A stretch of DNA of 64,000 bases, from contig CAIIXF020000002.1 in the NCBI GenBank assembly GCA_903813345.2, forward strand, positions 658,001 through 722,000. The letters run 5' to 3'. Each line of letters starts with the position of its first letter. The first letter of the stretch is position 1. This stretch comes from Owenia fusiformis. Lineage: Eukaryota; Annelida; Polychaeta; Sabellida; Oweniidae. The notes under the pieces are model-generated. The model searched no databases. It was not told where the DNA came from and saw nothing but the letters and a program-made list of their open reading frames with translations. The translations under genes were made by a program, and so were the position numbers. Of the stretch, positions 13,901 to 23,900 are shown piece by piece.

Positions 13901-15276
13901 AATAAATCTATTGTAATCAAAATAATACTCAAATATACTAGCACAAATAAAGAATATCAGTACAAATACAATATTACAAAAACACACCAGAATACATTAA
14001 GTGGCTTACCCATTGTCACTGTCGTTTCCTTTGTTCAATGATATCCAACATGTTTTAGCTTATGTCTAAAAATGTGTAGAAACCAAGTGTTCCAGTCAAG
14101 GTCTGGTGTAAAAGTGTCTCTTGACCAAAGGAAACAGACAGTTTATATTCTAAAAGTTGCCAAATTACCATATTATTGTACCCCACCTGGCCCTGGGACC
14201 AGGCACTGAACAAAGGGATGATTCTTACAGCTAAGGGATTATCTAAGAAAGCCAGACTGTAACTAATTGTCTATTCAAAAAGTTTGAATAGAGTTCACTT
14301 GGTTCAGACTAAAGCTCTGCTATAGCAGCAGCATATAGACTGTACTGAATGAACAGGTCAAAGGGTCACAAAGTACAATGCAAAACTTTATGAAGGAAAA
14401 ATGTGAAACGAAAATGTAATTTTAAATATTAAAACATGGAAATAACATTGCTATAATTAAAACTAAATATAATACATTGATATTAAGAAGGATTTAACAC
14501 GATGACAAGTGATCAGAAAACAAGGGTATACCACCTTTGATCACGGGTCATCACAATTCATAGAAAAAGAAAAAAATGAAAAAACTGATTTGAAAAGTGA
14601 TCTATTTTCCTTTTTATGACCATTTTTGTTTAAGACAATTTTCTAAAATTTCAAAGATTGTATCAGTTAGAGCATTATATTGGGCACATTTTCTGAAAAA
14701 TTCTGAAAAATGTATAAATGTGGAAATAGTTAAATTGACTGGAGGTCAAACCAGAACTCTGTTATCTTTGTTCAAAAAATGTCTAAAAATGCAACCTTTT
14801 TTGTCACTTCCTGTTTCGTCATTTCCTGTTAACTTCCATGGCACCTTAATTGAGCGTGTAGGCTACTATAACACCATCATGAGAAATTTTTCTTTTTCTC
14901 AGTCATTTCGCATATATTGCCAATGTTCACTTGATGTAATATACTATTTGGTTTGAATTATCAATGATCTAAAGGTTGGTTAGTGATATGTACTGTTACG
15001 TCGATTGTTTCCCGTGTAGTCTAGAGTCACATTTGATTTGATTGCTTTATTGTTGCTATTGAAGAAATATATTGAATGTTATACGAACTTGATCAGCATC
15101 GTCATCATGATATTTATTGCTTAACAATATGACTTAGCCATACATGTTTTTGCAGGCCATCTGAAGTAGCTGATGCGATGATTAAGCTGATAGAAGATGA
15201 CACATTGAATGGAGCGTCATTATTAGTTACGAAGGGCAAAACAATCTTAGTCGATCCACCAGCCTTGGACATATAA
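1977..15276 (+). CDS. Short-chain dehydrogenase, 15-PGDH-like, copy A (7 exons)
   Basis: Exons 1977-2069, 6944-7064, 10086-10192, 10463-10559, 10792-10868, 11200-11369 and 15156-15276, all with GT..AG borders and matching phases, give 786 nt and a 261-aa protein (human 15-hydroxyprostaglandin dehydrogenase: 266 aa). Visible classical SDR motifs: TGGARGIG (residues 11-18, dinucleotide loop), D36 at the end of strand 2 favouring NAD over NADP, NNAG (89-92), S137 in TSSVAG, and YVTSK with Y150 and K154. The catalytic spacing is one residue off the human enzyme (S138, Y151, K155). Expected role: cytosolic NAD-dependent oxidation of a hydroxy-lipid or related alcohol; the actual substrate is not readable. 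The start is the first ATG ahead of the Rossmann strand. Introns 1 and 2 are swollen by transposons. The gene lies opposite to the zinc-finger transcript. Family assignment is strong, prostaglandin specificity is inference. Confidence 0.9.
2171..2337. mobile_element. 167-bp MITE with 14-bp terminal inverted repeats
   Basis: The ends GACCGGTGTAAAAG and CTTTTACACCGGTC are perfect inverted repeats. The copy at 18157-18323 shows that it predates the duplication; a related, opposite-orientation remnant lies at about 44912-45010. It lies in dehydrogenase intron 1 and has no coding content. Confidence 0.8.
2735..4335. mobile_element. 1.6-kb TIR element present only in copy A
   Basis: Inserted into intron 1 of copy A. 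Ends are inverted repeats of about 22 bp beginning TTAGAGAGGTTAAGC. The equivalent spot in copy B (about 18720-18721) is empty. Near the left end a unit of about 136 bp with GCGCGCGCAG and TGACGTCAGATT is repeated twice (about 2753 and 2889). No transposase ORF is visible, so it is non-autonomous. A tRNA-like SINE fragment lies near its right end. A clean target duplication could not be read. Confidence 0.8.
4091..4180 (-). repeat. tRNA-derived SINE-like fragment
   Basis: Minus strand carries an A-box-like TGGTGTAATGGATAGCA and a B-box GGTTCGAATCT (plus-strand positions 4099-4109), spaced as in a tRNA promoter, followed by an AT-rich (ATTT)n-like tail. The acceptor and T stems do not pair properly, so this is a tRNA-related SINE head or pseudo-tRNA, not a working tRNA gene. 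It sits inside the 1.6-kb insertion. Confidence 0.5.
4767..4944. mobile_element. Foldback/palindromic MITE, copy A
   Basis: Two arms of roughly 75-85 bp are inverted copies (for example GGGGCTAGGCACAAA against TTTGTGCCTAGCCCTGCG, and GGGTAATATC against GATATTACCC). The overlapping short ORFs on both strands here are products of the palindrome. The same element lies at 19159-19336. Confidence 0.75.
5368..6170 (-). pseudogene. Frameshifted zinc-knuckle/coiled-coil coding remnant
   Basis: Minus strand, inside intron 1 of dehydrogenase A. An ATG at about 6140 begins [20 protein letters not shown]; this frame soon stops. Another frame continues with [18 protein letters not shown], a Cys/His cluster resembling a zinc knuckle, and then a Lys/Glu/Gln-rich coiled-coil-like tail ending near HHKFDV at 5368. 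At least three overlapping frames must be chained, so the sequence is broken and probably dead. I do not recognise the parent family; a transposon-linked nucleic-acid-binding protein is possible. Copy B keeps only the 3' third. Confidence 0.5.
6944..7064 (+). CDS. Dehydrogenase A exon 2 (marker exon)
   Basis: Listed separately because it defines cofactor preference and divides the transposon-rich introns 1 and 2. It opens [18 protein letters not shown], with the Asp (D36) after strand beta-2 that usually binds the adenosine ribose of NAD. AG at 6942-6943 and GTAAGA after 7064. In copy B the exon (20297-20417) carries K44E and D55Y. Confidence 0.88.
7495..9113 (+). pseudogene. LINE reverse-transcriptase fragment, copy A
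   Basis: Contains the RT motif region [11 protein letters not shown] followed by a frameshifted FADDS block, then, after a MITE insertion at 8011-8632, the typical RT C-terminus ([10 protein letters not shown], then [19 protein letters not shown] and WNTLPGDIL), ending at a stop at 9111-9113. The 5' endonuclease and most of the palm are missing, and stops break the first part. It resembles Jockey/CR1-type elements in style; the clade is not settled. It is more decayed than copy B. Confidence 0.8.
8011..8632. mobile_element. MITE inside the LINE fragment, copy A
   Basis: Terminal inverted repeats CCCAGTCACATTT and AAATGTGACTGGG. The interior is GC-richer than its surroundings (GGCGGCCGTAAG, CTGCAG). 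It splits the LINE C-terminal coding region between AYNT and LVTSLVRP. Copy B (21413-21941) lacks about 95 internal bp. Confidence 0.75.
10945..11085 (+). repeat. Decayed duplicates of the exon 5 end in intron 5
   Basis: The last part of exon 5 (GGCTTCGTTCGTAGTATGGC at about 10848) recurs in degenerate form at about 10950 (GGCTTCGTTTATAGTATGG) and 11065 (AGCTCCGTTCGTAGTTCGC), a period of roughly 105 bp. The later copies have lost the GTAAGT donor. Copy B shows the same pattern, so it predates the duplication. Confidence 0.55.
13011..13124. repeat. Short palindromic element, copy A
   Basis: TTTGCTCCGATTCATCAGTC pairs with the inverted GACCGATGAATCGGAGCAAA across a loop of about 40 bp. It could form a strong hairpin. 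An identical-looking copy lies at 31354-31467 in intron 6 of dehydrogenase B. Confidence 0.75.
13259..14836. repeat. 1.6-kb element with ~105-bp inverted arms, copy A
   Basis: The arm at 13259-13364 (AGTTAACAGGAAATGACA, then AACAAAGATAACAGAGTTCT) is inverted at 14733-14836. The interior has three GGTAGCGTG repeats near 13686-13802. The ORF at 14597-14956 lies across the right arm and has no recognisable domain, so it is not called as a gene. Copy B: about 31603-33178. Confidence 0.6.
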
Positions 15277-15839
15277 AGTCTTGGTTATATAATGTATAAT
15301 AAACTTAGTTTTGTCACAATATAATAGTATACAGTGACAGTATATATGACAGTTATAGTGATTTTGTGAAACAACGTTTAGATAGGACCACAAACAGAAA
15401 ATTGAATAAAGTTGCTTGTTACTTCACTATTTACATTGCTGTTTACAATCGAGTTGTGTGAGGCAGATCTGTGTATTGCAAGTCAAAAATTGGTTAAATA
15501 AAATTGTATTTAGAATCGGAATTAAAGTGTTCCGTCCATATAATGTCAAATTGAAAATATTTACTGCCTTGTTCAAATAAAGTCCATTTCATTGCAATTA
15601 AAAATGAACTTAAGGTGAAGAAAAAATTATTAAAGTGAAGAGCTCTGCTCTCTATCGTAATATAGATCGACATCCCTTTGTTTAGTATTTGAGAAAACAG
15701 AGAACAAATATTGTATGCGAACTTATGAATATTCTTATAAGCTCATTGTCTTCATAAAGTTCGGACTATATTTATTTAATATTATCAATATTTAATGCAA
15801 AATGATTAATAAAGATTGGACTATGCAATTGACCAATGT
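15277..15839. other. Convergent 3' flanks between dehydrogenase A and zinc-finger exon
   Basis: Dehydrogenase A (plus) and the zinc-finger terminal exon (minus) converge here with about 560 bp between their stops. Apart from plus-strand poly(A) signals there is a minus-strand AATAAA (TTTATT near 15770). Nothing else recognisable. The segment is duplicated at 33620-34180. Confidence 0.5.
15298..15303 (+). promoter_or_regulatory. Poly(A) signal of dehydrogenase A
   Basis: AATAAA 22 nt after the stop codon. A second AATAAA lies at about 15403. Both are conserved after copy B. Which one is used cannot be told from sequence. Confidence 0.55.
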
Positions 15840-16117
15840 CTAATTTTTCAGTTTATGGTACTGCCTGATGTGTCTTCTCTTTGTTGACAATTGTGTAAAG
15901 CCTTTCCTACAGATCTCACACGTATATGGTTTTTCTCCAGTGTGAGAATTAAGGTGATCTTTTAGGTGCAGGCCCGCTTTAAAAGATCTATCGCAATGTG
16001 GACATTGAAACTTCCTGGTTTTGGTTTCTTGATGGAGGTGTGGGCCTTGGAAGGTGATATCTCCATAACTGTTTGGCTGATCATGTAGATGTTTAAACAG
16101 CTGTGATTGGCTCATCC
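15840..16117 (-). CDS. Two-finger C2H2 terminal exon, copy 2
   Basis: Acceptor TTTCAG at the right, then GG + MSQSQLFKHLHDQ and onward. Finger 1 CPHCDRSFKAGLHLKDHLNSH, canonical linker TGEKPY, finger 2 CEICRKGFTQLSTKRRHIRQYH, then KLKN and a TAG at 15842-15840. The spacing is CX2CX12HX3H and CX2CX12HX4H. Length 278 nt (2 + 92 codons), so it needs an upstream exon that supplies one nucleotide; the BEN exon donor at 58567 fits. The fingers read as identical to copy 3 (34181-34458); only the linker differs (HLHD against HRYD). Likely nuclear, sequence-specific DNA binding. It could instead be the last exon of a separate local gene, but no local 5' exon is evident. Confidence 0.8.
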
Positions 16118-17962
16118 CTGAAACAAAATAAAATATATATTTTAAATTTATATTTATGTGATTCATTCATATAACAAAATAAAATTAATATAAGTGGGCA
16201 TCAACATTTTCAATGGATTACATAATGGCACATTATATTTACTACTCGTATGAAACTTTTTTAGTTCGGGCAAAATTTAGAAATCTCATATCTCAGAAAT
16301 ATGCAAATTTCGGGATTATATTACGACCTACACGTATCAGTCGAAATTTGTCATGGTCTTTCTTTTCAGTAATTTTATGATTGTTCAATATGAGTTTTTA
16401 ATACCACTTCATACATGTCATATATTCTCTTGTAGCAGCTTTCCTCCGTTTGAATGCTCATAATATACGCAAGGTTAAGAAAATGTAATTAAGAACTCAG
16501 GAGCAAAGTGAAGTGATAACAAAGAAACCCACAGAGAAAATTGCACATTTTCTAGAAATTATGCAGTGGGCTTCAGGAATTTACTTCACTTTGAAGCGAT
16601 ACTTCAAGTGCATACTATGATGACAAAGACTGCGTTGAGATGTAGACACACCCCTTAGATATATTCTCGTAATCACCTGTGATGTTACTATTTATGTCTA
16701 CACATATTTTTTTCTTTTTTGTGTTTTTTTGTGTTTAAAAATTAGTTTCAAAGTACCAAATTTACATATCATAAAAAAAGCAATCACAAACAAAAATAAA
16801 GTACAGTTTAACAGTTTCTGTTGAACACCTTTGACTTGTGAGGTGTTCATTTTACAATTCAAGGATTACTTTTGCAATAAGTTAATCGGGAGAGGTAGAT
16901 CTAAAAGTGGTCGACCCTGGAGGTACGTGTATGTGTCCTGCTTTCGGAGCTAGAGGCATATCACTCAACACGTTTTGCTGTAAGTATATTCAAAATATGA
17001 TTTATCTAATTACAGGTATATTAGTCTCAGGTTACAAAGATATAACAAAATTCCAACTAAAATACGTTTTTGTTTATTTATTATTGAATGCAGAATTAAG
17101 AACACAAATATGCTTGTATAACGATGATGCATTTTAATTACTCCTTACTACAAGTTAATTTTACAAAAGTATAATAAGAAAACAAGTACTTACATTACTA
17201 ATATCACATTAGATGGTGCTACACTCTTGAGGATAGTAGCAAAATGACCTAAACTATAAATTTAAATCAATATTTCTGCCATTATATTATTAAATTAAAT
17301 TTGACATAAATTATAAAATCGAGGTATTTGATCCGATTCCAATATGATAAACAAACAAGAAACACAACTATTTGCATATATGAATTTAAGCGGTCATACA
17401 TACTCCAATATAGAACAGAAAATAAATTGTTCTAGCTATTGTGACATCACGTATCATATTAAAATATGAATTATATCAGTTGTCTCTGGAAACGGGGATA
17501 CTAGTATATGGTATAAATCACAAGTTTAGACTTACTCAAAAACAAACCAAATATTTTTCTATTTATTCTCATGTTAATTGACCCTTTATTTAAGGAGCAC
17601 CTGCCATCTGGGAACAAGGAAGACGGGTTTGTGGTGAATTTTGAAAATTCACTTATTCACAAAGAGCATTGATAATTGTTTACAACTGACAGACTAAATT
17701 GTATCCTCTCCTACACTCTTTTGGTTATGCATTCTTTTCACAACAGATTTATGGGTCACTGGATGCTATTTAAATATGTAATGTTAAGTAAAACGTTTAG
17801 AAGTAAACCATTTAATGAATACAATAACTACCGTGATAAATTATCGCTTTACTTAAAAAGTTAAGTTTATCAGTAATGTAAGGTTTGTGAAAATTGCAAG
17901 TGTTTGAAAATTAAACATTTTTTGAAATCATCTTCGTATTTAATGGTCAGTGCATACCGACA
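16118..17962. other. Non-coding flank, second unit
   Basis: Duplicate of 131-1976, differing by scattered substitutions and small indels. No convincing exon. It keeps the AAATTT empty site near 17297. Confidence 0.6.
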
Positions 17963-20900
17963 ATGAAAATAGAGGGAAGCATTGCCGTTGTAACCGGAGG
18001 AGCTCGTGGAATAGGGAAATCGATAGTAACATCTCTACTCAAACTTGGAGCCAAAGTAAGTTCACTGTACTTTTGATGTTAGTTTGATATGCATTCTAAT
18101 AATTTCGAACCAGTATTAATTTAGGTTTCTAATAGTTTTTCTCTAAATATATTCTAGACCGGTGTAAAAGAAACTATGGTCCCCTGGGGATTATGGTCCC
18201 CTTTCTTAAAGGCCCCGATTGTGGTTACGATAATAAGGGAAAGAGTTGTATTTAGGTCACCATATAAATCAATGGAAAGTAGGACCATAATTTGATAGGA
18301 CCTCCTACCCTTTTACACCTGTCCATATGGATCACCACTATGACGTCACACATTTCTAAGGTCGATATAGTAAAATAAATGCCTTCTAAACTAGCACTAA
18401 AACCCCTAGAACTGACCCGACAAGGTGGTAATAATGCCACAAGTCATATAAACATAAATGTAACATATGTAAGATGGACGTGGAAGGACCGTGGGTGGCA
18501 AATAAAATATAACAGAAACCTATGATTTAAAATGTCTAAAAAGTCTATTTCAAAATCTGATACATATATCTCTGCAACAATTGACTAACTACCTGACTTA
18601 CTGGGCAACACCCAAACTCAAATGAGTGAGTGTGTTTCACCATAGAAGGAATATAAAAGAATATAATATAAGCAGAGTATGGACTACAATAAAACAGGTT
18701 TTAAACAAAAGGTGAAGTGAATAATATAAAGCACGTATATGTATGTATAAACAACGGGATTAACTGTTTGACATTGCCATAAAAGGTATTAAAAGGGACC
18801 CGTTAAAATGAGATGAAGGGATTGATCAACATAAAAGTATAATTGAAAATGACTGTGTTACATTCACACGGACAACGTCTGGTTGCGTCCCGCATTAACC
18901 AACTCGGCCATAAATAGAAAACATAAAGGATACGTATCAAAAACGATTAATTTAAGTAATTTTAAATTGTGTAATACATCTGTATAAAAATGAGCATATT
19001 CCTCCCCTAATAACATCGACGATGGTCAACATTATAAAGCAAATTCGAACCCCAGTTAATACTAGTACATGTAATGTGTGACGTCATAACGGTGGATCGT
19101 AGGAATGGCAGACCATGATGAGTATTCGAAACAATTTGGTGAGTTTTCATGTTCGAGTCGTAATATAGACCTCAGCGCAGGGGTAATATCATCAAATACA
19201 CTCCTTGGGGCTAGGCACAAAATCTTTCGAACCCCTCAGTCCCTTCGATCGTTCGGGGTACAGAAAACGTTTGTGCCTAGCCCTGCGGGGTGTATTCGTC
19301 GATATTACCCATGCCTTTCGGGCTATATTTCTTACGTATAACATAATTCTAAAGCATAAAATATTGACTAAAATTAAAAGCCATTGCAGTTCCAAAAAAA
19401 CATATTAAGTAAAATCATTTAGGCTTAATTAACACCATGTGAGGCAAAATATAACACCATATAGGCTGTTGTAACCATACTAGGCATATATACACCATAT
19501 AGGCTAATGAATAAACATTAATTCAAGACAAATACACCATGAAAATTGATTGCTGAATAGGTTTGATTGGCACATTGTTGTAAAAGGCTAGTCACTAACG
19601 ATATATGTATATCTGATGTCATGAAAGCCAATTGAAGATCAGTGAAGATAAAAGTTGTTCCAGATTATGATATTTTAGTAAATATGCATAAGTTGAAGAA
19701 GTTAATACACATATATCTTGTAGTTGTAGGTCATGGCATATCACATACTAGTATATAAATCAAACATCAAATTTGTGATGATTTGGTGTCTTTCCTTTCC
19801 GAAATAGATGTTTTCCTAATTGTTTCCATAAAGTTGAAGATTCAGTTGGTCCCACTCTAGTTAACATTTGATCCAATTTTTCTTGCTGCGTTTTTATCAC
19901 TGTTTTGTAATTCAATTGTTTCTGATCGTTCCTTGAGTTGATTCTTATTATCAATGATCGTATTAGGATGTTTATCACAAGAAGCTGTCAATGAACATAT
20001 TCTCACCTCAGAATCTGTCAGATCTGATTTCAAGACTTATAGGACAACCCTCGTATATGCTAAAAATATATAGCAAAACACAGGAAACTGTTTTTATATG
20101 GTCAATATTAAGGAACAGTATAAAATAACACGCATAAAATGCTTGTCATTTTTCAAAATGGGCACTCACAAGCTAGCCAATTTATAAGAAAATGTAAAAT
20201 GCTTCTAATATATCACATTTTAATTTCATCAACATTTTATGTTAATATATTTTCTCAAGAATACAAACATTTAAATTATTTTTCAAAAACTGATAGGTAT
20301 GCAGTGTTGATGTAAACAATGCGGATGGTGAAGAAACAGTTGAAGATTTGAAGCAAATTTACGGATACAGTGTGATATTTCAAAAATGTGACATCACAAA
20401 GGAAAATGAAGTCAGAAGTAAGATAAATCTTTCACTTTTTTGCACTTTGATTAAAAAACATCCATTAAATATATTACAGTGGCGGATCCAGGAATCAACG
20501 GGTGGGGGGGTAAAAATAAAAAGTTCCGCCCAAAAATTGTTTGTGTCCTTTATTTAAGAATTTGGGCCCAAATTTTCAAAATATTATGGACCGACCAAGC
20601 ATTTTTGGGCCCTATTTTTATTAATTTGGGCCTAAATCACAAAACTGAAGGCCAACCTTTTAACATTACATGTTGAATCGTCCTCTAGAACGTCGGGGAC
20701 CAACAAAATCTAAATATGAATCGACGTATATCTGCAAATATCTACACAAAATAACCAAAACAAATGGATGACAACATCGTCTAGAATGTTCCCCTGCACT
20801 ATAGCCTAATTAATAGAAGCTTACCAGTTTATTTTGATATATAATACGATTTGCATAGCAAATAATAACTTGAACTTGTTCAGATCCTGGCTTGTGGGAA

Positions 20901-23900
20901 ATCACAACAGTTAGTGCTCGATGGTGAATCAAGTTCAAAAACTCCAGTAAAATCAGGAGTTCCTCAAGGAACAGTTCTTGGACCACTCTGTTTCCTTGTT
21001 TATATCAATGATATGGGCAATAACCTATCATTCACAGCCAGTCTTAAGCTATTTGCAGACGACAGCCTTTTATTCATGACAGTCAAAAGCAAGCAAGATA
21101 TATTAACACTACAGGAGAATCTTTATAAACTGGTCTCCTGGGCATCAACATGGCAAATGAAATTCCATCCATCAAAATGCTACGTGCTAATTATTCACAA
21201 AGGTAAATCCCCTATCATTCACAATTACACAATGCTAGTGCAAAACCTTAAGTCGGTAACACACATCCCATACCTAGGTAATTACATCACAAATAACTTA
21301 CGCTAGACTACACATATTCAAACTATTGTATCAAAAGCCAATAAGGTGCTTGGATTTCTCAGGCACAACCTCCATCAATGCCCTTAAAAGTAAAGGCTCG
21401 AGCGTATAACACCCCAGTCACATTTGTCGTACGGCGGCCGTAAGTTGACTGCAGATCAATTAAATCAGTGAATTTCTGCGGCGAGCCCACCTTGCAGTCT
21501 CCGTGCGGCGTATCCAGTTTTTTACAGGCCGCAGGGAGGGCGTAGAAATTATAACTCTAACTTATAATATTTGTTCATTTCTGAAGTCCCCATTGCCAGA
21601 CCACAGTCCCACGAATAGCGTAATAGGTATGCTGTTTGGCGTATTACCATAGCAACCTATACTACAAAAGATTAAGTTACTAATGGTCAATGTAACATTC
21701 AGCACTTTCTATGTGATACTTTATCCTAGCACTATAAATAACATTTATGGATTGCACTACTGTAAATATATCAAAAGTAAGCAATAACGTTTATCAATAG
21801 AAATTCAAAATTCGCCATGCGGCTGCCGCAGGAAATGTGACTGCAAAAGTATCCGACTGCAGAAATTCCACAGAGAGCATAGAAATGTTACTGACCGCAG
21901 AAATGACAGACCGCACGGTCATCGTAGGAAATGTGACTGGGATGTTAGTCACTAGTCCGGCCTAATTTAGAGTATGCCAGTTCGGCATGGGATCCATACC
22001 GACAAAAAGATATTGATATGTTGGAACAGGTACAAAAAAGAGCAGCCAGGTTTGTAACCAAATGTCACTCAAGGGAACCAGGCTGCGTCACCAAAGCTCT
22101 TCAAGACCTACAGTGGGAGCCACTGGAGGAGCGTCGAGAGGCTGCTAGAGTTTTCCTTTTCTACAAAGGAAAGCAGAACCTAGCAGCCATCGACGTGCCT
22201 CCATACTTCCGCCAACAGATCAATACCAACACTAGGTTTTATCATCCTCCTAAGTTCATACAACCATCAACTAGAACGGATGCATACAAATTTAGCTATT
22301 TCTTAAGGACAATAGCTAAATGGAACACTCTACCTGGTGACATCTTAGACTGTGACAGTCTAAGTAATTTTAAATCAACATACTATAGACTACTATATGC
22401 CTATGTCAATAACTGCAACTAAATAGGTGTGTTTTTAATATAGATCTATGTTTTAATGTAAAAAGTCCCCAGTGCACAGCAACAAGCCTGCACTACTGGT
22501 AAAGAGGGGTATTGTCAACGCGGTAGCCTGACAGTCGCCCCAGGGTATTTCAACATAAAGGGACTTCCTAGGGGGGTACAGGGGCCAACCAGGAAAGTTC
22601 CTTTCAATTTTAATGAGTTGTAAACCATAGATCTATTTCTAAATGTTAAGGTTTTAAATTATATTCTATTCAAATTCTATCACTGTTAAATTATATATCT
22701 GCTTTATATGGGCTTATTAGCCTTTTGATGTCAATTAGATTATTGACATCATAGGCATAGACAAATCTTACCGACTGCTTCTTATGGACTGCATTTTAAA
22801 AAATCTATCTGACCGGAAGTTGAAAGAACCAATGAGAATCCCCGGTTCATGGTACGTAGTTAGTCCAGTGCAACCAACTACCTTTCTGTTTCCGGTGTTG
22901 ATGATTCAGTGACATTGTTATTCTATTTAACAATTAGTAGGGGCGACGTCAATTTGGGCATTGAATAAACTTATTAACAACCAAAAATCCATTTAGGGTC
23001 CGGAATCAAAACTTATAGGGGCCTGGTTTCATTTGTTCAGGGCCCAGAATGCAAACCAAGGACCCAACTTTTGTATTGCCATTTCTTGGGCCCCACGCTC
23101 CCCCCCCCCTGGACCCGCCACTGTATTATAAAGTAAATAAAGCTTGACATCTTGTAAACCGTGTGACATATTGAATAACATAAATGTTAACTATTTTAAT
23201 GCGTTTGTCGGGTTTTTACCATAAAATAATATAAATATCTACAGCATAGATTGGTTTGGTTAAACTTGGTAGTTTTTTCCGGACAGTTTGATAAATTGCG
23301 CAAAAGTCATAATTATGTACAACATAAAATTACAATGTTTCCGTTGTAATGATATACATGTAATGTGTGAACAATCCCCGGGATTGTCATGATTGTCATT
23401 TGATAAACGTTTCGTCCAGTACATACATCCGGGTTATAGAGAGTGAGAATAAACGCCATTACAAATGAACCCAAGGTTTTATGTCTGATGGTTATTGAAC
23501 CAAATGATCAGTTCGCATGGTGTCAGATTAATGGATTCAGTCGTCAGAGGATAGAACTATCTATCAAGATCTCGTAGGCTTTAGGATAAAAGCTGAAAAG
23601 CACTGACGGAGAAGAAATTAAGGACTCAAGTCTGAGAATTCACAGATATTCCAGCGGAAAATTCCCAAAAACTGTCGTACAACGTCACACGTGAACTTCT
23701 CGTGATAGAACTTCGCGGAGAGGAAGTGAACAGTGAATTTTATGCTTCGCGGATCACTGGATTTACATTTTGGAAACAGTTTACAATTTAGCGGTGATAT
23801 ATTGCATTGCAAGTAGACTATATGACTATACTACATTTATGTACAACTGTAGTGTTAATATTTCTAGTGATCATGGCTAAGTTTTCACCACCTTCAGAAT

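Larger units (their letters stand above)
20479..23123. mobile_element. hAT-like composite element, copy B
   Basis: Counterpart of 7140-9815 with terminal CAGTGGCGG and CCGCCACTG and the same TATTA on both sides. It retains a 56-bp stretch at about 20833-20888 that copy A has lost at a CCAG microhomology. Confidence 0.7.

Noticed and set aside
14597-14956. 119-aa ORF, partly repeated at 33063-33299
   Set aside because: Lies on one arm of an inverted-repeat element, no recognisable domain, and it shortens by loss of its first part in copy B.
23807-23872. Signal peptide or membrane anchor at the start of Gag
   Set aside because: The hydrophobic run precedes a better ATG at 23873 and is probably untranslated leader.
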